Below are positions 51,691 to 64,000 of a DNA stretch of 64,000 nt, one piece after another. This stretch comes from Lophium mytilinum (taxonomy: Eukaryota > Ascomycota > Dothideomycetes > Mytilinidiales > Mytilinidiaceae). The notes below the pieces were generated by a model. It saw only the letters and a list, made by a program, of their open reading frames with translations. It was not told where the DNA came from and searched no databases. The DNA lies in contig MU004190.1 of the NCBI GenBank assembly GCA_010093605.1, positions 310,001 to 374,000 on the forward strand, read 5' to 3'. The position numbers were made by a program, and so were the translations under genes. The number at the start of each line of letters is the position of its first letter. Position 1 is the first letter of the stretch.

Positions 51691-51980
51691 ACCTATAGAC
51701 TATCTATTTTCTATAGACTACCTATTTTTCTATATACTATCTATATCTTATAAATACTAAAACCTATTATTTACTATAACCCTCTAGGTAGTTCTATAGC
51801 TAAGCGCAACTAATACTACTAGTACTATAGGTACCGCCCTCTTAAACCTTCTACGCGTCTAAAAGTATATAGTAAATAATCTAAATTTAATAGGCCCTTA
51901 TATATAAATTTAATACCTTACCTCTTTAAGTTTTCTTTCTTCTATACTAACCTACTTATATAGCTAACTCTAACTACTAT

Positions 51981-52223
51981 TATAATAGATTACGCCCTAT
52001 CCTCCGGTTATATATTTATCTATTACCGGCCTTCTACCTCTATACCTATTATATTACCTCGCGCTATCTACGCGCTAGCCCGCCTAGCGCCTATGCGCCT
52101 CTCTTCTCTACGTATATAGTTTCTACCTAGAAGCCTCTTTTTCTACTTCTTATATAACCTCTTAAAATTAATCTACCTAGTTACCTTATACTACCTAAGC
52201 TCCTTTATACTATAACTATAATA
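51981..52223 (+). repeat. 5' LTR of gypsy-2
   Basis: 243 bp. TATATA at 52113-52118; ATATAACCT at 52152-52160, whose complement lies just beyond the LTR at 52226-52234. Confidence 0.85.
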
Positions 52224-55200
52224 TTAGGTTATATCTAATACTCTAACTAGTACTAATTCTTTTTTACTATTACTACTTTAACTCTTAAACCTTAATTCTT
52301 ATTTACTAAGCTATCTAATAGCTTAGTAAGTATACCTATATAACTATATATATAATACTAAAGGGCACGCAGCTATACTATCTTACCTTACTAAGCGCTA
52401 TTACTATATTCTCTATAATAAGCAATCCACCGCCTCTATTAGGTGCTAGAGCCCCTACTAATAACTTAGAACCTAGATATTTTAAGTATAGTAGCTTATA
52501 ACTAGCTTTCTACTTTCTACTACTATTCTATATATACTTCCGCGTACCCTTTAAGTCTTCTTATAAGACTCTAAAGAGCGCGCCCCTCTAATAAATAGCT
52601 AAAGAAAACTTCTAGAATAAAGGAGATATCTAGTAGTCTATCTAAATAGTACACGTAGACACTTAGTTAACTTAAGAGAAAGAGAATTAGCCTACCTAAG
52701 ATAAAAACGCTACTAAAGATAATAATGTTAATAATTCTATATATACTCTAGATCTAATAATCTACGGCTCTATTACTAAGTACTATACTTCTAGCCGGGG
52801 CCGTAACTGGGGCACGTTTCTTAACGCTATTAATAATATTACTAAATTTCTAGATTATTTACTTCTACCTAGTAATAACTAGTTTAATAGTTTAATTAAG
52901 ATTATAGACTCTTAGAACTTTCTTATATAAGTCTAAGCTAACCCTATCTACTTCTTCTATATTCTTAGGAGCTATTAAGCTATAACTAAGATTCTCTAGT
53001 AGATACGTAAGAATAACTAGAAAGCGCAGCGTAAGCTCTAAGATAAAATTAGAGTCCTTAAAGATAAATATAATAAAAAGAATAATAAATTAGAAGCCGC
53101 GTATAAGAAACTTAAACGCCTACTTAATATTAAAACTAAACTAGAAGAATATAAAAATAAACTCCGTACTTATAAGAAGATAGTAGCTTTACTAAATAAA
53201 ACTATTACTTCTCTTAACGCAGATATTAAGGCCTAGTAGAAGAACTATATTTAAGCTAATAAGTAATTCTTAGAGTAAGAAAAGATTATTAAACGCCTTA
53301 TAGTAAACCTTACTTAAGCGGCTAAGAATAAGTATAAATATAATACTTGCCTTACTACTCTAGAGAATAAAATTAAAATACTATAAATACTCTAGCGCAC
53401 TACTATACCGGCGCCTACGGCAGCCTTTTCTATAACTACACCCCCTATAGTGCCCTATCTACCCCACCCTATTATACCTCCCGTTAACTCTATTATAGTA
53501 GCAGCTAAAGATCTACTCGCCTCCCTTAATAGAGTAATCTATTTAGGAGAAGTATAAGCTAATAATAGCCTCTTAGTAGGCTATAATACTAATTAACCTT
53601 ACTGCACTATAGAGCACGTAAATAATAATTAAGCTTACTATATCTTAGACTACGTACGCGGTTACTATAACCCTAGTCCGCCCTTATTTAATAACGGAAG
53701 CCCCCCTTATTACCGCAACTATATATATAGCCTATCTTATTATTATAATTACTCTTATAAGTATTACTCTTATTAACGCTTCTACTTATACTTCTACTTA
53801 TACTTACGCTTATATTTATAAAACGCGAGCCATTCCTATTACTATTACTAAGATTTCTATATTAAGACGTCTAAAGATTATTAAAACCTTAGCGTTACTT
53901 TAAACGGAGTCCCTTATATAGAAGATAAGTTCTAGCCCTACTTAGATAAGTTTAGAGGTAATAAGAATAAGTACCCTAAGTTCTATTATAGATTTCTAAA
54001 TAAAGTTAACTATAGTAGCTATACTATAAGATCTAGTAAACCCTTATGCCTTACCTATTTTAGTAAGCGACTTACGGGCATACCCCTTAAAGGCTTCCGC
54101 GCCTAGTAAGATAGCTACTAGCTCTTTCTTACTATCTAGAAAGCTATTACATTCTTAGACTTCTAATATAATAACTCTAATAAGATTAGAACTACTAAGA
54201 ATAAGCTTTATAAGCTTATCTAGACTAATAGTATAATATCTAATTATATATAAAAGCTAATAAAGTTATATATAATCTACCTTCTAGACTAAAGAGGCTA
54301 TAATAATATCTATAACCTTAAGTAGAAACTCCGCCTAGATATTATTACTAGCGCTATTTTAGGTAAAGGCTTTACTACGGGCCTATAGTATATTAACGCT
54401 GCACGTAAATAGCTCTGCAATAATAGTATTAATAAGAACGCGCAGCCTACTAACTATAGCTTTAGAAACTTTAACTATAACTAATTCTAAGGCTTTAATT
54501 ATAATAACCGCAACCGGAATAACTATAATTATCGCGATAGTAATCGCCGTAACTATAATTACTGCAACTATACCTATACTCTACGCCCCTTAACTGTAGC
54601 TACTATCTCTATAGCCTAAGAAGATATTAAGATTACCCCTTCCTCTAACTAGGTTCCACCTAATAAGCTCTATAAAGGCAATAGAGAAGCGCTTATAAAG
54701 AATAGTAAGTGCTTCTACTACTATCTCTCTAAGTACTTTACCTAAAACCTATATTACTCTATAAATTAACTTAATAAACTAGGCTTTAGTACTTATTAGA
54801 TAGATTCCGCACTCTATCTTAATAATTATACTGCCCGCGTTAAAGAACTCTTAGATAATAATAACAGTTTTAATAATTATAAAACCCTTAATAATAAGCG
54901 CGGCTCTAGCTACTCTAAAGGTAAAGGTTCTAAGGGAGGTTCTTAGGAAAAAGTAAGGTTATAGACTATAGTTGCGGTCTATAATATAATAAGACCTTAG
55001 TTATAGAGAATCTTTAGTATAGAAGGCTTATTATTTTAGTAGCCTCTCTTAGTAAAGCTTAATAGAAACTATTTTAAAATAAAGATAGAGGATTTAATGT
55101 TAAGCGGGTAAATAATATAGTTCTTTTAGCAATAGTATAAACCTATAAGAAAGAATAACCTATAGAAATAATAAAAATTAATTCTTATCTTAATTATAGA

Positions 55201-57555
55201 GCTACTAATTTATTTACTAGTACTAAGTTTGCGCACCTAGTAAATCTACCTCTAAAACCCCTTAAAAAAGCCTAAGTTCTTAAACTAGCTAATAGATTAG
55301 CTGTTGCCTAGAAAGTAATATATAAAGCCCTTCTTAGTATAGATATAAACGGCCACTAGAGCCGTTACTAGGCCTATATTACTAACCTAGGAGACTATAA
55401 TATTATTATAGGCCTTAACTAGCTCTAAGAATATAATCTAGCTATTAACTAGAAAGCAGGACGCTTAGACTTTATATAATCTTACTATAAGCCCTACTAG
55501 AATTATATATACTATTTTAACTGTAATTCTATTACTATATAGGCTAATAGTATGCACCCTAAAAATATACTAAATAAATACGCTAACTATAATACTACTA
55601 ATTAGAGACCTATTAGTATAGACGCCTGCATACGCATAGCGTCTATCTCTAAGTAAAAAGGATAGAAACTTAAATAAATTCTACAACACGTTCTTAAAGT
55701 ATTAGAAAATAAAAATAAAGACTTTATTATTGCCTATAATAGACTCTAGGTTGTTGCCTTTTATATGGGTAATAACGTTCCGCTTAAAGTGCGTAAAATA
55801 TTAGCTAAAGACATTAATAAGTTTATATATACTAAAAAGTACCTCTTCTATAAAGAAATAATTAAGCAACTACTAAAGCGACTATGTTGCTATATTTATG
55901 TCTTTAACCAAGTTAAAGTAAATACGCTTCCCCCTTATCGCCCCGGAATTAACTATAAAATTAACCTTATTAAAGAAGCCGGCAAGCTATCTAAAGCCTA
56001 GCTATACGCTATATTAAAGGAAGAACTTAAAGTTATTAAGAAATAGATTAATAATAACCTTAATAAAGGATTTATCCGTAAGTCCTAATTCTCTATATTC
56101 TCCCCTGTGCTTCTTATCTAGAAGCCTAGAGAGGGTATTTATTTCTGCATTAACTATAGGGCTATTAATGCTATAATAGTTAAAATAAGATACCTACTAC
56201 TACTTATCTAAGAAACACTCTAAAAGCTTAGTAACGCTAAATAGTATTCTAAACTAGATATTATTTCTGCGTTTAATTAAATCTAAATATAGAAAGAAGA
56301 TATAGGTCTTATAGCCTTCTCTATATAATAGGGATAGTATAAATCTATTATTATGCCCTTTAGCGTTACGGGAGGCCCTAGATAATTCTAATCCTTTATT
56401 AATTATATATTGCATAACTACCTAAATAATTTCTATTTAGCCTATATAGATAATGTTCTAGTCTATATAAATAGTACTAAAGAGGAATATAAAGAGTACG
56501 TTATAAAGGTACTAGAAAGGCTTAATAAAGCTAGCCTTAATTGCAACTTTACTAAATGCAAATTTAATAAAATAGAAATTAAGTACTTAGGTCTTATTAT
56601 TATAATAGGCGGCGTCCGCATAGACTCTAAGAAAGTCGCCGCTATTATTAACTAGAAGATACTAACGTGCCTACGCAACGTATAAGCTTTCTTAGAATTT
56701 ACTAACTTCTATTAATACTTTATACACGCGTTCTCTTAGATTATTAGCCTACTTACATCTATAATAAAGACTATAGACGGTAAAAAGACTAAACTTAAAG
56801 TATAGTTTACCTAGAACGCGGAATATAATAAAGCTTTCTAAGTACTTAAAATAGTGTTTACTACTATACCTATTCTATACTACTTCTAATATAGTAAGAA
56901 GGTCTATATTAAAATAGACGCTTCTAACTACGTTATTACTAGCGTTATATTACAGGTAGAAGAGAATAGTTTACTCTACCCCGTCGCCTTCTTCTTATCT
57001 AAAATAAGCCCCTAGGAATATAACTATAAAATCTATAATAAGAAACTACTTACTATAGTTAAAGCCTTTAAAGAATAGTATTCTAAACTAGTAAGCGCTA
57101 ATCTAGATAAGCCTATAGACGTACTTATAGATTACTATAATCTTAAGTATTTTATATTAACTAAACACCTAAATTATTACTAAGCCCGCTAGGCTAGGTT
57201 TCTTGCTAGATTTAACTTTAAGATTATCTATTAACCTAGTATTTTTAGAGGAAAACTAGATAGCCTTATAAGAAGATTATAAGACCTTTCTACTAATCTA
57301 GATAACCCCTGTAATTAATTTTAATACTAGATAGTCCTTAAATCTTATAACTTAGGCCTAGGTATTACACTAACATATTTACTAAATATTAACTTAAGCT
57401 TATCTAATAACGGCCTAGGCCGTATACTAAATCTAATTAGGCTAGTGCCTTGCTATAAAGAGTTAGACCTATTACTAACTATAGAGTTGCCACTATTAAA
57501 GATATACTCTTAATTTCTTCTTACACCTGTAATACTGCGCAGCCACGCGCGCAAT

Positions 57556-57604
57556 AATAATATTAACCCTAACCCTAACTCTAACCCTAACCCTAACTCT
57601 AACC
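57556..57604 (+). repeat. Telomere-like (CCCTAA/CTCTAA)n stretch inside gypsy-2
   Basis: About eight hexamers in an 18-bp higher-order unit (CCCTAA CCCTAA CTCTAA). It lies between the RNase H and integrase parts and reads as an Asn-Pro-Asn-Ser repeat in the pol direction, so it is best taken as coding low complexity. Confidence 0.8.
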
Positions 57605-59781
57605 CTTACCTTAAACTCTATTCTTCTCTTATAATTAAACTACCCTCTATAATTAATAATAATCTCTATATAGAGCCCGATCTAGTCTATTAGCGTATAC
57701 TTACTAAGCTATTTAATAAAGGCTATCTTAGCCCGCTATAGAACTTACTAGAGCCTCTATTTAATTCTATACTTTATAAACTTATTACCCTTATATATAA
57801 TAGTAAGCGCGCACTCCCTTAATCTCTATATAATATTATTAGCAATCTTAATATCTTAGAATTTAAAGTCTACTGTAATTAATTATACTACTACGGCTAA
57901 TTATATATACCTGCGTATAATAACTTATATCTTAAGCTTTTATAGCTTGCCTATAATACTACTATTAGCGGATACCTAGAAAAGCACGGTATATATAAAC
58001 TTATCTAACATTACTACTTCTAGCTAGGTATACGCAATTTAGTTAAGAACTATACTAGCGCCTGCTATAGCTATAAATAGTTAAAAGCCTTCTATAATAA
58101 GAAATAAGGTCTTCTATATTTACTTAATATACTAGAATAGCGCTAGACTAATATTGCTATAGATTTTATTATAGAACTCCCTTTCTATAAGTATAATAGC
58201 TAAGTCTATACTAAGATTCTTATTATTATCTACTATATAAGTAAAGAACGTTACTATATTTCTATAAGCGGCACCTCTATTAATAACGTTATTAACGCCT
58301 TCCTCTATAAGATCTACTGCCTCTACGGCCTTCCCTATATTATTATTAGCGATTGCAATCTATAATTTATTTTAGATATTTAGAAACGTATTTATAAGTA
58401 TATTAGTATCTATTAAAATATCTCTATAGCAGCCTACCCTAAAACTAATAGATAAATAGAAAACGCAAACACTATTATAAAGGCCTACCTTAGGCAATTT
58501 ATTAATTACTGCTAGAATAACTAGGTTAACTACTTACCTATTAGTAAGTTCTTAGTAAATAACTAAGTTAATACTTCTACTATAATAACGCCGTTCTTTA
58601 TTAATAAAGGTTTTTACCTGCGCTCCGGGCTTAAGCCTCTACTAGGCGCAATAAATAATATTACACTAGACCCTCTATCTACGCCCGCTCTTAGCACTAA
58701 TACTACTATCTATCGCCGTTAGCTTAAGGGTAATAAGTATATTAACTAGATAAAGGATATTCTAAATAAATGTAAGGCTATAATAATATAGGTATAAACT
58801 AAATAGGTAGACTATATAAACTAATATTATAACCCTCTGCTAAAGCTCTAAGTTAATAACTAGGTATAGCTTAACGCCCGTAACGTAAAGATAACCCGCC
58901 TAAATAAGTTACTTAATTATAAGAATCTTAGTTCTTTCCATATTATAAAGGTTATTAATAAGGGCTATACCTTCTAACTTAACTTTATAAATATAAGCCT
59001 TAAAGGCTTTTAAACGCACCCCGTCTTCTATCTATACCTGCTCTACCTAGATAGGTTCTGTCTACTACTAGGCTAACGCTAGCCACTACTACCTTCTATC
59101 TAGGTAATTAATTCTATTACCTCTAAATTAGTTAAATAATACGCAATTACGCGCATTATTAATAGCTGCTGGTAAAGTTGCGGGCTAAAAGAATACTACT
59201 ACCTTAAATATAAAGAACTCTATAAAGAATACTCCGCTCTATAGAAATAGTAACTATAGAAATAGTTTATACCTAAAGCCGCGGATCTAATTAGTAAATT
59301 CTATAACCTTAACCCGGACGCTAACAGTCCTTATCTAGACTTTAAACTAAATAATAATTAGCGCGCGCGCCTTACTAATAATAATAACCTTAATAATAAT
59401 AATCTTACCGCTAACTATTTATAATTATAATCGCTCTATACTAAGCTACGTTCTTATCTTTATATAATTACTTCGCCGCACCTCTATACTATAATTAATA
59501 GCCTTATATAGTTTATTATAACTTTATGTATAATAACTATAATAAGATTAGAATCCTTAGCCGCATAAAGTGGGCTAAGCTATTATAATAGGAAAGCCCT
59601 TATAAGTAATACCTTAAGTACGCTAGCTTCTTATATATTAGTATATAACTAATAATTAACTAAACTACGCTATATAATTTACTATACTAGATAACTACGC
59701 CCTTATATTTAAACCTAACACGGCCTATAATACTATTTTCTTTTCCTTTTTCTTTTCTAGTATTCTTAAACGGGGGGGTAG

Positions 59782-60024
59782 TATAATAGATTACGCCCTA
59801 TCCTCTAGTTATATATTTATCTATTACCGGCCTTCTACCTCTATATCTATTATATTACCTCGCGCCGCCTATACGCTAGCCCGCCTAGCGCCTATGCGCC
59901 TCTCTTCTCTATATATATAGTTTCTACCTAGAAGCCTCTCTTTCTACTTTTTATATAACCTCTTAAAATTAATCTACCTAGTTACCTTATACTACCTAAG
60001 CTTCTCTATACTATAACTATAATA
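59782..60024 (+). repeat. 3' LTR of gypsy-2
   Basis: 243 bp, partner of 51981-52223. Confidence 0.85.
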
Positions 60025-63000
60025 GCTATACTTTTAACTACGCTAAAGCCCTATAGTTTAGTAACTCTATATCTAGTAGATAATCTACTACTAGACGCCT
60101 ATTTAGTAACGCTAATAGTATTTCTATTAACCCCCGCCGTATTAGTATTATATTATAATAGAAAGGCGCTTTAAACCTATAATACCTTCTTATAGAAGAT
60201 AATAATAATAATATAATATAGATTAATTATAGTTCTTAGCCTTCTCTTATTTAGCTAGTAAATCTACCCTTCTAAATAACTTAGTTATAGTTCTAAATAC
60301 TAGCTGCTACCTTATAGCTAGCTCTATCTATTAGGCTAATTTCTCCTGTAATACCCGCTAAGCTCTAATATTATTAAAATAAGTTTAGTACCTTAGAAAA
60401 ACCCCTACTAGCTACTCTAGCTCCTCTAGTAGAGGTTATAGTAGAGGATACTATACTTCTACTCTTCCGCATTAGTAGCTATATACTAGGCGACTTTAAT
60501 TTACCTATTCTTAATAATATAACTACCGGCCTTAATAATATAACCGCCGCCTATAATAAGAACTCCTCCTCTAACTTTAATTTAGCTAATAAATACAACC
60601 GTTAGAAGAAAGAATATTAGTTTAGTAATAACGCGGATAATAAAGTTAATAAGCTTAAGACAGCCTATTAAGGCGTTACTATTAATACTTCTAACGCTAT
60701 AGTATACTATAACACTATTTCTAAGCTATATTAGTCCCGCAACCCTAAATATCTAAGAATACTATCTATTTATAGTATTTCCTTACCTAATATATCTCTA
60801 TTATAATACTAATCTACCCGCGTTAAATCTATTACTAGACTTAATACTTCTAACCTAGCCTAGTAAGTAGTAGGTATAGAATAGAGTAATAGATACTATA
60901 CTATAATTTACGCGGAGAACTATTAGTAGTTATATCTTATAATTATGCAGCGCGCTAATAGCTCTATCTTTAAAATACGCTATAGAGACGGCGCCTACTA
61001 GTAATATAAACTATAAGGCCTATAGAACCTTATTAAAGATATCTAACTTATACTAGAATAGTAGTAGAACTATATTATAATAGCTTACTAAGATAGTAAT
61101 AACTATAAGTATAGAATAAATATTACTACCTAAGAATAGAATACTACTAACGCTAATATTAAGAAGCTAAATAAAAAGTATTTACTTACTAATAGTAAAC
61201 TTACTAAGCTCTAGACGCAGGTCTACACCCTTAACTATAAACTTAAGTCTAAGTAAATAGAGTTAGCCTGCATACAACACCTATATAATAAAAAGTATGC
61301 TAACTTCTAGGCCTAAACTCTTTAGCTTAATAATCTAGAAGCTAAATACTAACAGGCCTTAACGCGGATTACCTAGCTTAAAGCTTAAGTCTAATAGAAT
61401 ATATTAGTAGAACAACCTAATAATCTATACACGGATAAATACTCTAATTATAATTCTACTAATAATACTTCTCCTCTACTACTAGTAGGACTATATACTC
61501 TTAACCTAGATAACTTTTAACGTAACTATATTCTAGGTTAATACTTTACTATAGCTAGAGGAGAAGAGGGTAACCTAGATCTAAGTTAACTAGGCGGTTT
61601 TACTTAGCTATAGGTCTATAGGCCCGCCTATTCTTAATTTAGATAAGGCTCTTAACCTAAGTATACCTATTTATAAGATTTTAAATTAGAAGCTATAGTA
61701 TATACGGCCTAGAAGAACTACCTAATCTACTTAATCTAAGTAGACTAGTAGACTTACCCTACTACTATAACTTAAATTTAACTTACTATTAGTTATTATA
61801 AGGAACGCGCATATAAAGTTATTAAGAACTATAGTCTTCTTATATCTACTAATCTATATTATTTACTTAAGAAACTTATATAGAACCTAGACGCTATATT
61901 CTAAGAAAGTAACGCCGTCTATTATAATTGCCTTCTTAACTAACTTAATAGTAAGGGTATAAAATAGAGATATAATAAAAAGACATCTAACTTTCTACAA
62001 CATTTTAATATTATTCTTAACGGGCTTAAGTATAGTAAAATTAATAATAGCCTTATAACTTAATACTATTACCTTAAAGAAATACTATATATAGACCTTA
62101 CTAAATATATTAACTTTAGTTTATTAACCTAGTACTAGGTAAAAGATAATATTCTATATAAGGACCGTTATTATATTTAATATAAAAAACGGGCTAATAA
62201 AGAGCTCCTTACTATATAGATCTTAGCACGCCGCTTAAATAATGTACACGCGTAGAATAGCTATTATAACTCTAACTGCGCCCGGCGGAAAGTATCTACT
62301 ACTAAGACTAATAACTATATTATAGTTAAGAAGACTACTACTATCCCGCTGCTAAGCGTTCTACTACACGTCCGCCTGCGTCTTAGTAAGAAAGAACGCT
62401 GCTTTAGCTACTTTAAGAAGAACTACCGCGCCGGTAACTTTAAATATACTATAGCTAGAAAGACTATATTAAAGGCTTAGCGTAATAAGCGCCTTACTAC
62501 TGCTAGCATTAATAGTATAGAACTTAATGCTTTTAATTATAGTAGTAATTAGGAGTATTAATATAAGTATAAATGCGAGAATAACTAAGGCTAAGATAAT
62601 AATAATAATAAGGCTATCTATTCTAACGGCTTAGAAAATGCTTAATCTCTAATAAAAGTTATTATTAGAGATAGTTAGAAGATATACTAGCTTAAGCTCT
62701 TACACGTATCTAAGAGCTTAAGCTACCCCCTCTAAAACCCCCTAATATTAAACTTTTAGCTTGCGCTATTAGACTTGCCCTATTATTAAGTAAATAGATA
62801 GACTTTAACTATAGAATTAAGACTTTAACTAGAATAGTTAAATCTATAGTTCTTATAGACTCTAGATATAGCGGATTTATATTTATTTCTATAATCTTTA
62901 TAAAATACTATAACCTTAACGTCTATAAGGCTACTCCGCGTAATATTAAACTGCTAAATAGTTCCACCTTAGTTATTAATAAAGTAGCTAAAGTTACTAT

Positions 63001-64000
63001 GCAGATTAAAGGACACTATAATAAATTCTAGGCCCTTATCTATAATCTTAAAGGCTATAATATTATTTTTAGTATAGGCTAGCTTATAATGTATAATGCC
63101 TATATAAAATTTAGTACCTAGATAATATAACTAGACTTAGATTACTGCTATTTTTAGTGCCTAGTTAATTATAAACTAGTCTATATCTAGTCTAAAGACC
63201 CTATTACCTGCACTAGTAAACGCCTATTCTAGTAGAAGCTTAATACCTAACTTACTACTTTTAAAGCACTTAATATTAATATAGTATCTAGTAATAAATA
63301 TTTATATAATGCCTAGTAATTACTAGAGAAAGATACTATCTATATATAGCCTAAACACTTTAAGTTAGCGCTTACTAATAAGAAAGCTAAAGCATAGGCG
63401 CGCGCTAAAGGGCGCCCGTATAAATTAGGTAATGTTGTCTTAGGTCTAGCTAATTTTACTAATAACCTAGCGGCTATTAGCCTCTATATAATATTAAAAG
63501 ACAACTAATATAAATTTTTTAAGAAGATGGAGCGCAAACTAATAACCCGCAATAAATTTAAAGCATTAGTACCTATAGAATATTATAGCTTCCTTAATAT
63601 ATAGAATCTAAAGAAAGCTAATAAGCTACTACTGCGCCGTAAAGCTAAAGATGGCATAGATATTAATTACTATATTAATATTAAACCTAGTAGTAAAGCT
63701 CTAGCTTAAAAGGTATATAGCCTTTTATGCGATAAGATATTAGTTATTAAAATCTTTATTAATAAAATGTATAGAAAAGGCTATATTAGAAAAAGTAATA
63801 GCTAATACGCTATACCTATTATTATTATCTATAAACTAGAAGAAGGCCTCCGCATTTATATAGACTATTAAGGTCTTAATACTATTATAATTAAAGCTTA
63901 TAACATTCCGCCGGCTATAAAAGACACCCTCGCGCTATTAAAATACGCTAGATATTATATAAAGTTTAATATTATAGCCGCTTTTAACGCTATTAAAATG
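60025..64000 (+). mobile_element. gypsy-3: Ty3/Gypsy relic running off the window
   Basis: Plus-strand gag-like helical sequence (about 60450-62150), a basic Arg/Lys-rich zinc-knuckle-like segment (about 62270-62480), protease-like sequence (about 62840-63130) and the start of reverse transcriptase (about 63660-64000, IYIDY block near 63855). The RT phrases are closest to gypsy-1 in this window. Badly broken. gypsy-2 sits against its left side, so its 5' end may continue left of 51981; its own LTR was not identified. Confidence 0.65.

Larger units (their letters stand above)
51981..60024 (+). mobile_element. gypsy-2: Ty3/Gypsy LTR retrotransposon fossil with both LTRs, 8.04 kb
   Basis: 243-bp LTRs (51981-52223 and 59782-60024) differ at about 14 sites, all transitions. 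A G7 polypurine tract lies just before the right LTR (59772-59778). Flanks ACTAT and GCTAT fit a 5-bp target duplication with one transition. Parts: coiled-coil gag (about 52900-53400) with Asn/Tyr-rich C-terminal half (to about 54600), zinc-knuckle-like segment near 54700-54760, protease-like segment, reverse transcriptase (about 55900-56650; a readable piece at 56410-56655 holds a YIDN block), RNase H (about 56850-57250), integrase (about 57900-58600) and tail. Broken, with dozens of breaks; RIP is heavier than in gypsy-1. Confidence 0.85.

Noticed and set aside
57556-57604. Interstitial telomere repeat (CCCTAA)n
   Set aside because: Every third hexamer is CTCTAA, the stretch is short, and it lies within the pol region of gypsy-2 where it reads as an Asn/Pro/Ser repeat. 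Coding low complexity is the simpler explanation.

Overview
The window looks like a chromosome piece from a filamentous ascomycete, probably a Dothideomycete. Short spliceosomal introns (46-195 nt), an ESCRT-0 Hse1 gene, a Pth11-type membrane protein and several small 'LPAEIRQQI' proteins all point that way. The sequence alternates between GC-balanced gene islands and very AT-rich blocks. In the blocks CpA/TpG is almost absent and TpA is everywhere, which is the mark of repeat-induced point mutation (RIP).

Layout. 1-7581 is a gene island holding HSE1 (minus strand, seven exons) and a head-to-head pair of related 'LPAE[IV]RQQI' genes; the left one carries an in-frame nonsense codon. 7582-26545 is one large DNA transposon with 71-bp terminal inverted repeats and relics of a Tnp2/Plavaka-like (CMC) transposase. 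A Ty3/Gypsy retrotransposon (gypsy-1, 12519-20233, 200-bp LTRs, 5-bp target duplication) is inserted inside that transposase region. 26546-30701 is an island with one complete Git1-like major facilitator gene (five exons). 30711-34080 is a complete-looking 3.37-kb element with about 214-bp inverted repeats and a perfect 9-bp target duplication, so Mutator-like (MULE). 34090-39422 is an island with a six-exon Pth11/rhodopsin-like membrane protein gene and a third 'LPAEIRQQI' paralogue. From about 39423 to the end lies a second MULE end, then a pile of decayed Ty3/Gypsy elements: a plus-strand gag/protease relic, a minus-strand pol relic, gypsy-2 with both LTRs (51981-60024), and gypsy-3, which runs off the window.

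The host genes have unrelated jobs: endosomal sorting, transport and membrane sensing. The recurring theme is genome defence. Repeats are heavily RIP-mutated, the unique islands are spared, and one host paralogue has a stop codon that fits the same CpA-to-TpA change. The best candidates for something little described are the three-member 'LPAE[IV]RQQI/TMP' family, the 11-kb inverted-repeat transposon with its 12-copy 39-bp array, and the probable self-priming tract shared by two different Gypsy elements.
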